Shown here: positions 39,562 through 48,715 of the stretch, in pieces
Layout of the letters: every line of letters starts with the position of its first letter
Position numbering within the stretch: position 1 is the stretch's first letter
Assembly: GCF_001652725.1 (NCBI RefSeq)
Contig: NZ_LWHJ01000011.1
Coordinates: forward strand, 1 to 64,000
Reading direction: 5' to 3'
From: Pedobacter psychrophilus
Lineage (GTDB): Bacteria; Bacteroidota; Bacteroidia; Sphingobacteriales; Sphingobacteriaceae
Length of the DNA: 64,000 bases
Position numbers and translations under genes: made by a program
The notes under the pieces: generated by a model
What the model was told of the DNA's origin: nothing
The model's database searches: none
The model's input: the letters and a program-made list of their open reading frames with translations, nothing else

Positions 39562-40221
39562 TTATTCGATTGATATTATTCTTACAAGTGTCCAACTAAT
39601 AAAGCAAATTATACCCAAAATAAAAATTCTATTCCCATGATTTCTTTCAGATTTTGTATGAGCAAAAACTGTCTCTCCATTCGGGAGTGTTTTTTTGTGT
39701 GAAAACAAATGCTTTCCAATAAAAATTCCAATAAACCCGCCTAAAACCGAAAATATATAGCCAGCAATTATCCAAGCTTTTTGACTTTGTTCGGGTTTTG
39801 CCAATTCTTCAATTCTTTGTCGTTTAAGTTCTTTAAGTTGGTCAGATGTAATTTCCTTTCCTCTTTGTTTTAGAATTTTTTGCGCTAAAGAAAAATTTAA
39901 TTTACTCCATTCCTCACTTTTTACGATTACTTCAATTAATTCATCATCTGTAAAATCATTTAGATAATGGTCTTTATCTATGTTTTCTGATAAATTAATA
40001 GAAATTTCATTTTGAATTTTATCGACTTTTTCAAAGTCTGCTTTTTTTAATTTTATGAAATATATTTTCCCGAAATCATTATTGGCAAAAGTTGGGTCGA
40101 AACTGATAGAATTATCTTCAAACTCAAATTCTATATTATTTTCTTCAAGAAATTTTGAAAATTCTTCAACTTCATCTTTGACTGTAAATTTTTGATATGT
40201 TATAAATTGGTTTTCTTGCAT
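39562..40221 (-). CDS. Hypothetical membrane protein on a cassette-like unit
   Basis: 219 residues. The N-terminal 85 residues (ITYQKFTVKDEVEEFSKFLE, IEFEFEDNS) resemble a DUF2007-like small signalling fold. A charged linker (QLKELKRQRIEELAKPEQ) leads to two membrane helices (about 148-168 and 197-216) enclosing a segment with HKKTLPNGETVFAHT. The function is unknown. The gene is bounded by 15-nt inverted copies of GTTACCTGTARCCAT at 39541 and 40235, so it may have arrived as a unit. Confidence 0.65.
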   Translation of the reverse strand: MQENQFITYQKFTVKDEVEEFSKFLEENNIEFEFEDNSISFDPTFANNDFGKIYFIKLKKADFEKVDKIQNEISINLSENIDKDHYLNDFTDDELIEVIVKSEEWSKLNFSLAQKILKQRGKEITSDQLKELKRQRIEELAKPEQSQKAWIIAGYIFSVLGGFIGIFIGKHLFSHKKTLPNGETVFAHTKSERNHGNRIFILGIICFISWTLVRIISIE

Positions 40222-40234
40222 TAACGGTCTTTTT

Positions 40235-40249
40235 ATGGTTACAGGTAAC
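40235..40249. repeat. Inverted boundary repeat of the cassette-like unit
   Basis: ATGGTTACAGGTAAC is the reverse complement, with one difference in 15, of GTTACCTGTAGCCAT at 39541-39555. The two enclose the 219-residue gene, which begins 14 bp away. Confidence 0.6.
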
Positions 40250-40296
40250 TTATATATATCTGGGGTTCATTCCCTCAATCCGCCAAACAGTCCAAC

Positions 40297-40980
40297 CTAA
40301 AAAGTATATCCTAAACTAAAACCAACATAATAAGGAACAAAAACTTCACTACTAAAAAAAGGAGTAATACCTCCTCTAAACGAAAATCCAGATTTTATGG
40401 GTTGTAATCTATACATGAAAGCCATCGTTCCTAAAACCGTACTTCCACCATCTCCAAAAAGAAAGTCATCATTAGTTGCTAAGCTTGCATAAGTTGCACC
40501 TAGGCCAATCTCAAAAAGATTTTTTCCGTCTCCTAATAAATAATTTAAAGAGACAGGAACTGTTATAAAGCTTTCCCCACCGCCACCAATTCCACCAAAG
40601 CCAACTCTGCCTCCAAGTCCGGTTCTTTTATTGCTGAAACGGGTATCGTAGTTTACGGAGAATAATAAACCTTGCCCTAAAATTTCTGCATATACATTTT
40701 GGGCTCTTTTTTGTGTTTCAATAGCTATTTCTTTAGCTACATTTTCAAAAGTTTCAACTTTGCCATTTTCATAAATTATTTTGATAACGTCTTGCTTATT
40801 AACTACATAATTTGGTCCGTTTAAATTAGCAAAAGCTTTATATCTGATTTCAGAAGTCCCAATTTCAATCACTTTGGTTTCTAATACTTCGCCAGATTTT
40901 TTATAAATTTTGTCTTGGGCAAATGTTGCACTAGTTCCAAATAAAATGGCAAGAGAAATAATGGTAAATAAATTTTTCAT
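40297..40980 (-). CDS. Outer-membrane beta-barrel-like protein with signal peptide
   Basis: 227 residues from the ATG at 40980, where the signal peptide (ending ATFAQ) begins properly; an upstream TTG would add nine residues. After a short beta domain (KIYKKSGEVLETKVIEIG, IRYKAFANLNGPNYVV, DVIKIIYENGKVETF) the C-terminal 130 residues are Gly-rich strands ending YYVGFSLGYTF. The final Phe is typical of outer-membrane barrels. The function is unknown. Confidence 0.75.
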   Translation of the reverse strand: MKNLFTIISLAILFGTSATFAQDKIYKKSGEVLETKVIEIGTSEIRYKAFANLNGPNYVVNKQDVIKIIYENGKVETFENVAKEIAIETQKRAQNVYAEILGQGLLFSVNYDTRFSNKRTGLGGRVGFGGIGGGGESFITVPVSLNYLLGDGKNLFEIGLGATYASLATNDDFLFGDGGSTVLGTMAFMYRLQPIKSGFSFRGGITPFFSSEVFVPYYVGFSLGYTF

Positions 40981-41080
40981 TTTTAAGGGTTTGGTTTTAT
41001 TATCCAATGATAATTAAATTTTTAGTTTTTAAAGTAATACGAACAAAAGAAATAGAATGCTACCTATTTAAAGATTAAAG

Positions 41081-41118
41081 AAACAAGAATCAAGATACTT
41101 GAAACAAGATTCAAGTGG
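41081..41118. repeat. Low-complexity intergenic repeat (ACAAGAATCAAGA type)
   Basis: AAACAAGAATCAAGA followed by variant units (ACTTGAAACAAGATTCAAG). The 15-nt start is identical to 38131-38145 inside ribF. Confidence 0.6.
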
Positions 41119-41131
41119 AAAGAAAAAACAC

Positions 41132-41163
41132 AAAAAAACCGCTCTAAAATTAATTAGAACGGT
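41132..41163 (-). terminator. pdhB terminator
   Basis: On the minus strand ACCGTTCTAA pairs with TTAGAGCGGT and is followed by T7, about 40 bp after the pdhB stop. Confidence 0.85.
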
Positions 41164-41204
41164 AAGTCTTTATACTAAATACTATTTACTTAATACTCAA
41201 AACA

Positions 41205-42191
41205 CTACTTAGAAACATACATCACTTCTTTAACCGCCTTTACCACACGTTCTGCATTTGGTAAACTTGCTGCAATTAAAGTTGGTGCATAAGGAAGCGG
41301 AACATCGGCACAAGTGATACGGATTATTGGCGAATCCAAATAATCGAAAGCATTTCTTTGAACATTAAAAGCAATCTCAGAAGAGATTGACGCTAATGGC
41401 CAAGCTTCTTCTACCACTACCAAACGGTTGGTTTTCTTAACCGAATTAATAATACAATCGTAATCAATAGGGCGTACAGTTCTTAAATCTATAACTTCTG
41501 CGTTAATACCTTCTTTTTCTAATTCTATTAAAGCTGGGGCAATTACACGGCTCATCATTTTACCAAAAGAAACGATGGTTACATCCGTACCTTCTTTGGT
41601 GATATTTGCTTTACCAATTTCCAGGTAATATTCTTCTTCAGGTACATCGCCTTTATCGCCATACATCAATTCAGACTCCATAAAAATAACCGGGTCATTA
41701 TCTATAATCGATGATTTTAATAAACCTTTTGCATCATAAGGAGTAGAGGGAACAACTACTTTTAAACCTGGGCAGTTTGCATACCAGTTCTCAAAATTTT
41801 GAGAGTGTTGAGCTCCTAATTGTCCGGCATTTCCAGTTGGTCCTCTAAATACAATTGGACAACCAAACTGTCCGCCACTCATTGATAAAGTTTTAGCAGC
41901 ACCATTAATAATTTGGTCAATAGCAACCAAAGAGAAGTTGAAAGTCATAAATTCTACAATCGGGCGAAGTCCGTTCATGGCAGAACCAATGGCAATACCA
42001 GCAAAACCAAGCTCTGCAATTGGAGTATCAATTACCCTTTTTGCACCAAATTCATCTAACATCCCTTGGCTCACTTTATACGCACCATTATATTCGGCAA
42101 CTTCCTCACCCATAAGGTAAATCTTGTCGTCTTTGCGCATTTCCTCGTTCATCGCTTCACGTAGGGCTTCTCTATATTGTATTTCTCTCAT
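41205..42191 (-). CDS. pdhB: Pyruvate dehydrogenase E1 component, beta subunit
   Basis: 328 residues from the ATG at 42191 (MREIQYREALREAMNEEM); a TTG 11 codons upstream is unlikely. The ThDP-binding transketolase-like domain has GEEVAEYNGAYKVSQGM, TPIAELGFAGIAIGSA, and FRGPTGNAGQLGAQHSQ. The C-terminal transketolase_C domain has VIDLRTVRPIDYD and VVVEEAWPL. With PdhA, E2 and E3 it decarboxylates pyruvate to acetyl-CoA. No pdhA is next to it, so the subunits are encoded apart. Confidence 0.93.
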   Translation of the reverse strand: MREIQYREALREAMNEEMRKDDKIYLMGEEVAEYNGAYKVSQGMLDEFGAKRVIDTPIAELGFAGIAIGSAMNGLRPIVEFMTFNFSLVAIDQIINGAAKTLSMSGGQFGCPIVFRGPTGNAGQLGAQHSQNFENWYANCPGLKVVVPSTPYDAKGLLKSSIIDNDPVIFMESELMYGDKGDVPEEEYYLEIGKANITKEGTDVTIVSFGKMMSRVIAPALIELEKEGINAEVIDLRTVRPIDYDCIINSVKKTNRLVVVEEAWPLASISSEIAFNVQRNAFDYLDSPIIRITCADVPLPYAPTLIAASLPNAERVVKAVKEVMYVSK

Positions 42192-42454
42192 TATAATATC
42201 TCTAAAATTAATTAAGGAACGCAAATATAATTAATGTTGTTTTAAAAGCAACCGTAAAGGTTTGTAATAATTTGGATTAAATGAAAAGAAATAGCCTTAA
42301 AATAACGCTTCGTGTAAAAGAGTTTGAAATGATGGTTAATTTCTCTTTTTGTTTTAGATAAGGATAGATTTTTGAATTATTGATCTTGAATTTTTATTTG
42401 ATTTTTATTTCAATTATTTCAGGATAAATACATGTTTAAAATGATAATTATTTG

Positions 42455-42528
42455 GGCGTTTTAACACGCTTTCCGCTGTATCTTTTTTGTTGAAAAGCAA
42501 AAAAGGATGACGCTGCAATCGTTAACGC
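42455..42528 (+). repeat. Dispersed intergenic hairpin repeat, copy 3
   Basis: 74 bp from GGCGTTTTAACACGC to CGTTAACGC with a central TTTTTTGTT / AGCAAAAAA stem and GAAA loop. It lies between pdhB and the TonB receptor gene, both on the minus strand. The GGATG element reads GGATGACG here in place of GGATGCCG. Confidence 0.85.
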
Positions 42529-42640
42529 AATATCAAACGAAAATTTTGAGTTCAATTTTATGTTTAAAAGGACGGCCTCTGAAGATTTGAAAGGGAAGAC
42601 CAATAAATCTTTTGCAAAAACTATTATAAACCTACCCTCC

Positions 42641-42664
42641 GTGGTTTGTGTCCTCACAAACCAC
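42641..42664. other. Perfect hairpin after the TonB receptor gene
   Basis: GTGGTTTGTG / CACAAACCAC with TCCT loop, a perfect 10-bp stem about 40 bp past the receptor stop. It has no T-tract on the minus strand, so simple termination is uncertain; it may be a repeat element or an mRNA 3'-end stabiliser. Confidence 0.55.
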
Positions 42665-42703
42665 AAATTGGAAGTGTTTTGAATTTCCCAATACTTCCCC
42701 TAA

Positions 42704-44752
42704 TCAAATCCTTAATCCCAACCCAAAAAAGTAATTTCTTGTTGCAGCGGGATTATAAAACCGATTTCCAAAAGCATTCAAATCATTGCCCAAGCTATAA
42801 TTCTCGTTTAGTAAATTATCAACACCAGCATTAAATTTCAAAGTGCTTTTTCCAATTTTCTTTCCCCAGCCCAATTTCATCATTACCAAATTATAAAGGT
42901 CAGCAAATACATTTGCAGCATCATTTAAAGAAGTTTTTCCATTATATTGATGTTGAATGAAAAGGCTGATTTGATTTTTAAAACTAAAATTTAAATTGTT
43001 ATTAATATTAAGTTTTGGGACGCCAGTTAAAATATTTCCGCTGAAATTATCAGCTGCAATTTGATAATCTCTAAATTTAAAGTCATTTAAAGTAACAGCG
43101 ATATTATAGGTGATTTGCTCAAAAACAGATGATGGTTTCTTTAGCATACTGGCATTTAAACTCAATTCAATCCCTTTTTGATTGGTGCCACCAGCGTTTA
43201 AATAAAAATCTTGGTCAGCGGCATTTACCCTTCTTACAATGGCATTGTTTAAACGATAATAAAAACCTGCTAAATCAATGTAAACTCTTTCAAAAGGTGT
43301 TCTAAATCTTAATCCCAACTCGTAATTCCAGCCCTGTTCTGGGTTTAGATTTGTGTTGATTTTTGCGTCTGATGCTCGCACTTCTGCAGTTGTTGGTGCT
43401 GAAAAACCTCGACTAACAATTCCCCTTAAAACAAAGTTTGGATTTAAAAGATAGGAAATTGCCAATTTGGGCATTACTTCGGGTTTTAATTTTTGCGTTC
43501 CTGCAATGCTCGAATTGGTAGATTCTGGCAAAAGCTTAAAATCATAATTGGTAAAATTAAGGCTGGATGAAATCTCGGCATTTAGTTTTTTTTCGATATC
43601 AAACACAAACCTTGTAAAAACAAATTGTGATTGGTTGATGATTCTATCGGCAGCAATAATTGTTGTTGCCGTACCTTTATCATTATTATAATTTAAAATA
43701 TCGGCATTGCTTTGCTGAAATTCATAACCCAAATTCCACTCAATATTTAACTTTTCAGAGGCTTTCTTTTGATAATTAAAATAGGTCCTTAAAGCTAATG
43801 AGTTTTCTTTCCTCTTCTCGTAATTGGTAATGAAAGGGTTTTTAAAATCGGTGGTAATTCCTGAAACGGAGAAAACATGTTTCCAATTTGAGTTGAATTG
43901 ATATTCGTGACTAATTCCTGCAAATAATGTTCGGTTATAAATACCAGCATTTTGTTCTTCTGCGCCAGGTGTAAAATTAGTTTTCGGTCTTGCTGATGTT
44001 GGGTTTGCATCTTTTTGTGCCAATGTTAAACCTCCTGGGGTTTGGTAACCTAAATCACTATAAAAACCAGAAAATTTAATGCTTCCTTTATCGTTATAAT
44101 TTACTTTTTGTGTCGCCTGAAAAAAGTTACGTTTCATTTGACTTTGATCTCTATATCCATTAGCATATTGATAAGCTTGATGAATATTGAACTCGTAATT
44201 TTGATTGCTTTGGTTAAAGCCTACATTTTCTCTAAACAAACCATAAGAACCTGCTAATAAATCGGCGCTTATTTTATCGGCTTTAGCCTGAGTATTTATT
44301 AAAACAACACCGCCAGAATTTGCTCCAAATAAACTCCCATCCGGACCTTTTAAAACTTCTATATTTTGGATTGCAGATTGGTCGATTAAATTGATATAAG
44401 TATTTCCACCAGCATCGGTTAAAGGAAAATCATCATAATAAACTTTTAGATTCCTCACGCCAAACGGAGAGCGCAATAAACTTCCCCTGATAGAAAGTCG
44501 GTAACTGCCGGGAGAGCGTTCTTCCATTTTAACTCCTGCAACACTATTTAAAGCCGGAATTATGGATTGTGTTGCACTATTTTCAATCTGATTTTTATTG
44601 ATGATTGAAACTGTTGCAGGCAAGCTAATCAGTATCTTTTCTGATAAATAGGCTTTAACTTTGACCTCGTTTAAAATTTTGGTGCTATCTTTTTGTTGAG
44701 CAAAGGAAATATTGAAAATCAGGAAAGATATTAGCGAAAGAATGGTTTTCAT
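42704..44752 (-). CDS. TonB-dependent outer-membrane receptor
   Basis: 682 residues from the ATG at 44752, where the signal peptide (MKTILSLISFLIF...FAQ) starts; an upstream TTG start would overlap the preceding gene. The plug domain (about 35-150) has PATVSIINKNQIENS, SIRGSLLRSPFG and EVLKGPDGSLFGANSGGVVLI. A 22-strand-type barrel follows and ends NYFFGLGLRI. The plug resembles siderophore or vitamin receptors (FecA/FyuA-like), but the ligand is unknown. It lies 22 bp downstream of the GT39 gene in a three-gene minus-strand set. Confidence 0.9.
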   Translation of the reverse strand: MKTILSLISFLIFNISFAQQKDSTKILNEVKVKAYLSEKILISLPATVSIINKNQIENSATQSIIPALNSVAGVKMEERSPGSYRLSIRGSLLRSPFGVRNLKVYYDDFPLTDAGGNTYINLIDQSAIQNIEVLKGPDGSLFGANSGGVVLINTQAKADKISADLLAGSYGLFRENVGFNQSNQNYEFNIHQAYQYANGYRDQSQMKRNFFQATQKVNYNDKGSIKFSGFYSDLGYQTPGGLTLAQKDANPTSARPKTNFTPGAEEQNAGIYNRTLFAGISHEYQFNSNWKHVFSVSGITTDFKNPFITNYEKRKENSLALRTYFNYQKKASEKLNIEWNLGYEFQQSNADILNYNNDKGTATTIIAADRIINQSQFVFTRFVFDIEKKLNAEISSSLNFTNYDFKLLPESTNSSIAGTQKLKPEVMPKLAISYLLNPNFVLRGIVSRGFSAPTTAEVRASDAKINTNLNPEQGWNYELGLRFRTPFERVYIDLAGFYYRLNNAIVRRVNAADQDFYLNAGGTNQKGIELSLNASMLKKPSSVFEQITYNIAVTLNDFKFRDYQIAADNFSGNILTGVPKLNINNNLNFSFKNQISLFIQHQYNGKTSLNDAANVFADLYNLVMMKLGWGKKIGKSTLKFNAGVDNLLNENYSLGNDLNAFGNRFYNPAATRNYFFGLGLRI

Positions 44753-44774
44753 TGAGTACACAAGGCTATAAAAA

Positions 44775-46292
44775 TCATTCCACATCTGCCTTTAAACGAT
44801 ATTTTAATTTTTGTAGGATAAATTGATCAGGATAAGACAATAGATAAATAACCGTTCCTTTTTCTCTGGCATACTGATTTTCTACTTCACCAATCTTCAA
44901 AGTGTTTTTAAAATTTGTATCATAATCATGATTTGGTTGTTCAGATATTCTGATGACATGTTGAGTATTTTTTATCTCAGGAAACCAAGGAATATAATCT
45001 AAAGAAAAGGAAACGGCATTTTTAATTTTTTTACTGTAATAATTAATGGCTCCGGTTTGTCCATAATTATCACAAATTACTAAAGTATTTTTTCTTTCCT
45101 GAACTGGGATTTTACTAAATGCCGCATCAGCTTTGCTGGCCATTTCTTTCCAACCCAGCATATCCGCAAAATCTTGAGGTAAAGGATGTTCTTTTCCATC
45201 TTCCCACCGGTGTGCGCCCAATTTTTCACCTACATTTTTATGGGCTACAATTTCTGCCGGCGAAGATATAGGAAGTAAATTTTGAGCAAAAACTACGATT
45301 AATAAAATATTAGCTACTATTAAAACAGGTTTTATCCAGGCGGTTCTTTTTGTTGATAATGTTCTATCTAAATAAACCGCACCGAATGCGAATAATATTG
45401 GGTATAAACCAATTGCGTAATAACCTTTTCCATGTAAATAAACAAAAAGTAAAATGGTTAATAGGTATGCGAAAGCAATAATGCGATAGCGTTTAAAAGG
45501 TTTGTAGAATAGGATCGCTAACAAACCGCCCAACCAAAACGGTAATGCTCCAAAAAAGAATTTGAGTTGTTCAAGTAGGAAATCTACTCTGGAAACATTT
45601 ATTAGTTGCGTTTTCTCTAGCGTTTTCATGTGCCAAATTACTGGCAACCCGTTTTGAAACTGCCACCAAATATTTGGCGAAATGAGGAGAAGTGCTAACA
45701 ACATCGCAAGCCAAAAATCTCTTTTTAAAAACAGTTTTTTTTGTTGAGTAAAAGGTAAAGCAATCAATAAGCCTATCAATAAAAAACCGACATTATATTT
45801 ATTTAAAATACCAAAACCAATGGATAATCCTAAAAAATAAAGATTGATACTTTTATCAGTTCTAATATATCGGATAATAAAAAAGAAAATAAAAGTGTAG
45901 AAAAATATATCAAAAGAATTGGGTTGAAACAAGATGTTTAGCCTTAGCAATGCAGAAAAAAGCAAACAGCAACATGCTATTATTGCGGCATATAATGTTC
46001 CTTCTAATAACTTCACTGTTTCCCAAACTACCCAAATGGTAAGTGCTCCAGCTAAAGCAGGGAAAAACCGAACCCAAAAAATTCCGTTTCCCAGCCATTT
46101 GATAATTAATGCTTGCCAACTCGAAAATGGAGGGACAGATGGATAACCCCATTGTAAATGGTTGGCTTGGTCCAAATGTAAAAACTCATCTCGGTGAAGT
46201 TCATAAACTGGTGAAACAGCAAAATATTGAAGAATAAATTTCAATAGGATAAATCCTAAGAGAATAAACCATGGAAATTTGTTGTTATTCAT
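44775..46292 (-). CDS. GT39-family membrane glycosyltransferase (ArnT/PMT-like)
   Basis: 505 residues with about 10-12 membrane helices in the first 340. The catalytic acidic motif HRDEFLHLDQANHLQWGYPS (about 33-52) and the following PPF correspond to the PMT_2/ArnT pattern. A C-terminal periplasmic domain follows. Such enzymes transfer a sugar from a polyprenyl-phosphate donor to lipid or protein in the periplasm. The acceptor is unknown. Its first base overlaps the stop of the lactonase-like gene. Confidence 0.85.
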   Translation of the reverse strand: MNNNKFPWFILLGFILLKFILQYFAVSPVYELHRDEFLHLDQANHLQWGYPSVPPFSSWQALIIKWLGNGIFWVRFFPALAGALTIWVVWETVKLLEGTLYAAIIACCCLLFSALLRLNILFQPNSFDIFFYTFIFFFIIRYIRTDKSINLYFLGLSIGFGILNKYNVGFLLIGLLIALPFTQQKKLFLKRDFWLAMLLALLLISPNIWWQFQNGLPVIWHMKTLEKTQLINVSRVDFLLEQLKFFFGALPFWLGGLLAILFYKPFKRYRIIAFAYLLTILLFVYLHGKGYYAIGLYPILFAFGAVYLDRTLSTKRTAWIKPVLIVANILLIVVFAQNLLPISSPAEIVAHKNVGEKLGAHRWEDGKEHPLPQDFADMLGWKEMASKADAAFSKIPVQERKNTLVICDNYGQTGAINYYSKKIKNAVSFSLDYIPWFPEIKNTQHVIRISEQPNHDYDTNFKNTLKIGEVENQYAREKGTVIYLLSYPDQFILQKLKYRLKADVE

Positions 46293-47436
46293 TATTTAAC
46301 AGCAGTCATTTTTAAACAAACCGGACTTCCAATTTTTAACATTTGATTATTATACGTTAGCATTCCAGTTTTTTTGTTTCTCTTAAATATATAAATGTCA
46401 TCAGAGTTTTGATTGGCAACCAATAGAAACTTATCTGTTGGGTCAATTATAAAATTACGAGGCATTTTGCCTTTGCAATCTACAGCTGCCAATCGTTTTA
46501 AGGTACCGTCTTTTTTATCAATTTTAAAAATTACAATTTCATTTATATTTCCTCTGTTAGTGGCATATAAAAATTTCCCATCGTTACTTAAATGAATATC
46601 AGCACCACCATCATTTCTTACAACGCCATCTAAGTTCAGGTTAACGATACTATTTTTTGTAAGGACTTTATCTTTATAATCAAAAACAGTAATCATAGCT
46701 TTCATCTCTGATAAAAGATATAACTTATTTCCACTTTTATTAAAAGCAAAATGTCTTGGGCCAAAGCCAGGTTCGATATTTACGAAAGGTTGTGAGGCAT
46801 CTTGTAAAGGTTTTTCTAACGAAGAATTATAATTGTAAGCATACAATTTATCGGTACCCAAATTGGCAGATAAAAGTGTTTTTCCATCATTAGAAAAAAT
46901 AACAGAATGTGCATGTGGTGCAGTTTGTCTGCTTTTGTCTATGCTACTTCCTTCATGTTGTATCAACTGACTTAATTCGCCAATACTTCCGTTGCTTTTT
47001 AAAGGCAAAACGCTAATACTTCCGCTGCCATAATTGGCTGTAAAAATAAATTTATTATCATTTGCAACACTAATATAGCAAGGTCCGGATCCTATTGTTT
47101 CTTGTTTGTTTATCAAAGAAATATTACCAGTTTTAGTATTAAAATCAAAAGAACTTACACCACCTTTTCTATCAGTACCAGATTCGTTAACGCTGTAAAC
47201 TTTTGTTCCTTCATTATTTATTGCCAAATAAGATGGATTATTTACACCTTCGGTTTTAGATTCAAAAGTTAGCTCACCAGTTTTAGTATCAAATTTGTAA
47301 ACAAAAATGCCATTAGTTTGCGTTTTAGTATAAGTGCCAATTAACAAATGCTGATATCTTGAAATAGATGATTTTTGCGCAAACTTAAAAATGGGATTAT
47401 CAAAATGGTTAAAACTAATTTTAATTTAATTTTCAT
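46292..47436 (-). CDS. Lactonase-like beta-propeller protein with a frameshift in its signal peptide
   Basis: The body (46292-47347, 351 codons) is a seven-bladed propeller of the 6-phosphogluconolactonase-like family: LIGTYTKTQTNGIFVYK, NPSYLAINNEGTKVYSVNE, APHAHSVIFSNDGKTLL, GPRHFAFNKSGNKLYLLSE. Its frame has no ATG upstream, only a TTG at 47347. An ATG at 47436 in another frame encodes a normal signal-peptide start (MKIKLKLVLTILIIPFLS). The body frame continues upstream as F-A-Q-K-S-S before LLIGTYTK, the expected cleavage site. One base appears to be missing around 47387-47400 (a run of five A and three G on the plus strand). It may be a real inactivating mutation, slippage or a sequence error. 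First gene of the operon with GT39 and the TonB receptor. Confidence 0.75.
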
Positions 47437-47466
47437 AAGATTAATTGGTTATTCAAATGCAAATTG

Positions 47467-47499
47467 CAAAAAAAAAGCTTTCATAAAATGAAAGCTTTT
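47467..47499 (-). terminator. Terminator after the L,D-transpeptidase gene
   Basis: Read on the minus strand, AAAAGCTTTCAT / ATGAAAGCTTTT form the stem and a run of about nine T follows, 20 bp after the stop at 47520. Confidence 0.9.
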
Positions 47500-47519
47500 A
47501 AATATTTAATTTTTTAAAA

Positions 47520-48338
47520 CTATGAAGTTGGAAAACTAGAAACGTTAGCCAACATTTTTTCCTGGTTCAATAACGCTGATTGATAATTGGCACTATTACC
47601 ATTGATAAACAAACAGGTTTTATCTTTAATTAAAGTAATAATTTTTTCATTTAGCTCTGGCGATACCGCTGGGCAACCAAAACTTCTACCCAATCTACCA
47701 GTTTGTTTTATAAAACTTTCGCTCACATAATCAGCACCGTGTAAAACAATTGCCCTTTCTCTGGCCGAATCATTTATGCCTTTATCTTGTCCGTCTAATT
47801 TTAAAGACAAACCATGATTACCTAAATAAGTCTCGTTAGTTACATAAAATCCTAAGCTACTTTCATGAGATTCTGCAGTATTAGAAAACTTAGTCGCTAT
47901 ATCAACACCACTACCTTGTCCATGCGCTACATAAGTATTTAATAACAATTTTTTATCTTGTATATTAATAATCCACATTCTTTTAGCAGTGCTGGCTTGC
48001 GTAAAATCAACAACTGTTAAAATTTGCTTATCATTATTTAAGGCTCTGCTATTTTTTAAATTTAAAAATCCAATTAAAGCTTTCTCAAAAACAGGTAAGG
48101 ATAAATTAGCTTCTTTTAATTGAATTTTTCCGTAAAGATCATTCACATAATTAGTAAAAAGGATGTCTTTATGTAAAATCGTAGCCGTTGAATCTAATTG
48201 AACAATGCGCTCATTAGAAATCCCTAAAATGGGATCTTTATCAGTTTTCCAGCTAATGTTTAAAAAAGTAAATAATAGGATTACAGTTAAAACACTGGTA
48301 ACTGAATAAACTTTTAATCTTTTTTTTCTTTTGAACAT
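47520..48338 (-). CDS. Murein L,D-transpeptidase catalytic-domain protein
   Basis: 272 residues. A membrane anchor or uncleaved signal (about 11-29) is followed by a region of unknown fold and a C-terminal catalytic domain. H200 (VLHGADYVSE) and C222 (GRLGRSFGCPAVSP) are the expected catalytic pair of the L,D-transpeptidase-like family. It probably cross-links or trims peptidoglycan in the periplasm. The gene is monocistronic with its own terminator. Confidence 0.85.
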   Translation of the reverse strand: MFKRKKRLKVYSVTSVLTVILLFTFLNISWKTDKDPILGISNERIVQLDSTATILHKDILFTNYVNDLYGKIQLKEANLSLPVFEKALIGFLNLKNSRALNNDKQILTVVDFTQASTAKRMWIINIQDKKLLLNTYVAHGQGSGVDIATKFSNTAESHESSLGFYVTNETYLGNHGLSLKLDGQDKGINDSARERAIVLHGADYVSESFIKQTGRLGRSFGCPAVSPELNEKIITLIKDKTCLFINGNSANYQSALLNQEKMLANVSSFPTS

Positions 48339-48528
48339 ATATCTTTTTTAAAGGTGCGATTAAATTATTATACTTAAATATACGCAAAAAGGTTCGCAAT
48401 TCGCCATATTATTAACTTTCATGACCTTAATCTTACATTGTGATTTCTCACTGTAAACCTTAATTATTAGGCTGTTATTACGAATAAAAATGTTATTTAT
48501 TATCTAGGTATTTAACATTAATTATTTG

Positions 48529-48637
48529 GGCGTTTCCCATCCGCTTACTAGCGGATGGGTCGGGCTATACATTATATCTTTTTTGCAATTTGCTAAATGG
48601 CTATGGCAAAAAAGGATGCCATTTCTATCCCTAACGC
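48529..48637 (+). repeat. Dispersed intergenic hairpin repeat, copy 4 (long variant)
   Basis: 109 bp from GGCGTT to CTAACGC. It has an extra 5' hairpin (CCCATCCGC / GCGGATGGG) in place of TTAACACGC, then GGGCTATACATTATATC, a TTTTTTGC / GCAAAAAA central stem and GGATGCCATTTCTATCCC. It lies between glyQS and the L,D-transpeptidase gene. Confidence 0.85.
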
Positions 48638-48697
48638 AAAAAAAATCCTATTTATCATCAAATCTTGTAAATCAAGATTTAGACAATAAATAGGATT
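48638..48697 (-). terminator. glyQS terminator, two-part hairpin
   Basis: Outer arms AATCCTATTTAT (48644-48655) and ATAAATAGGATT (48686-48697), inner arms AAATCTTG and CAAGATTT. On the minus strand a T-run follows directly. It starts about 19 bp after the glyQS stop and abuts repeat copy 4. Confidence 0.85.
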
Positions 48698-48715
48698 CAA
48701 GGAATATTTAAATTA

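Noticed and set aside
39408-40249. Integron gene cassette with an attC site
   Set aside because: The junction has inverted arms, but I see no clear attC R/L boxes and no integrase gene; kept only as cassette-like.
42448-42666. 72-codon minus-strand frame
   Set aside because: It lies over dispersed repeat copy 3 and the adjacent hairpin; it is not conserved protein sequence.
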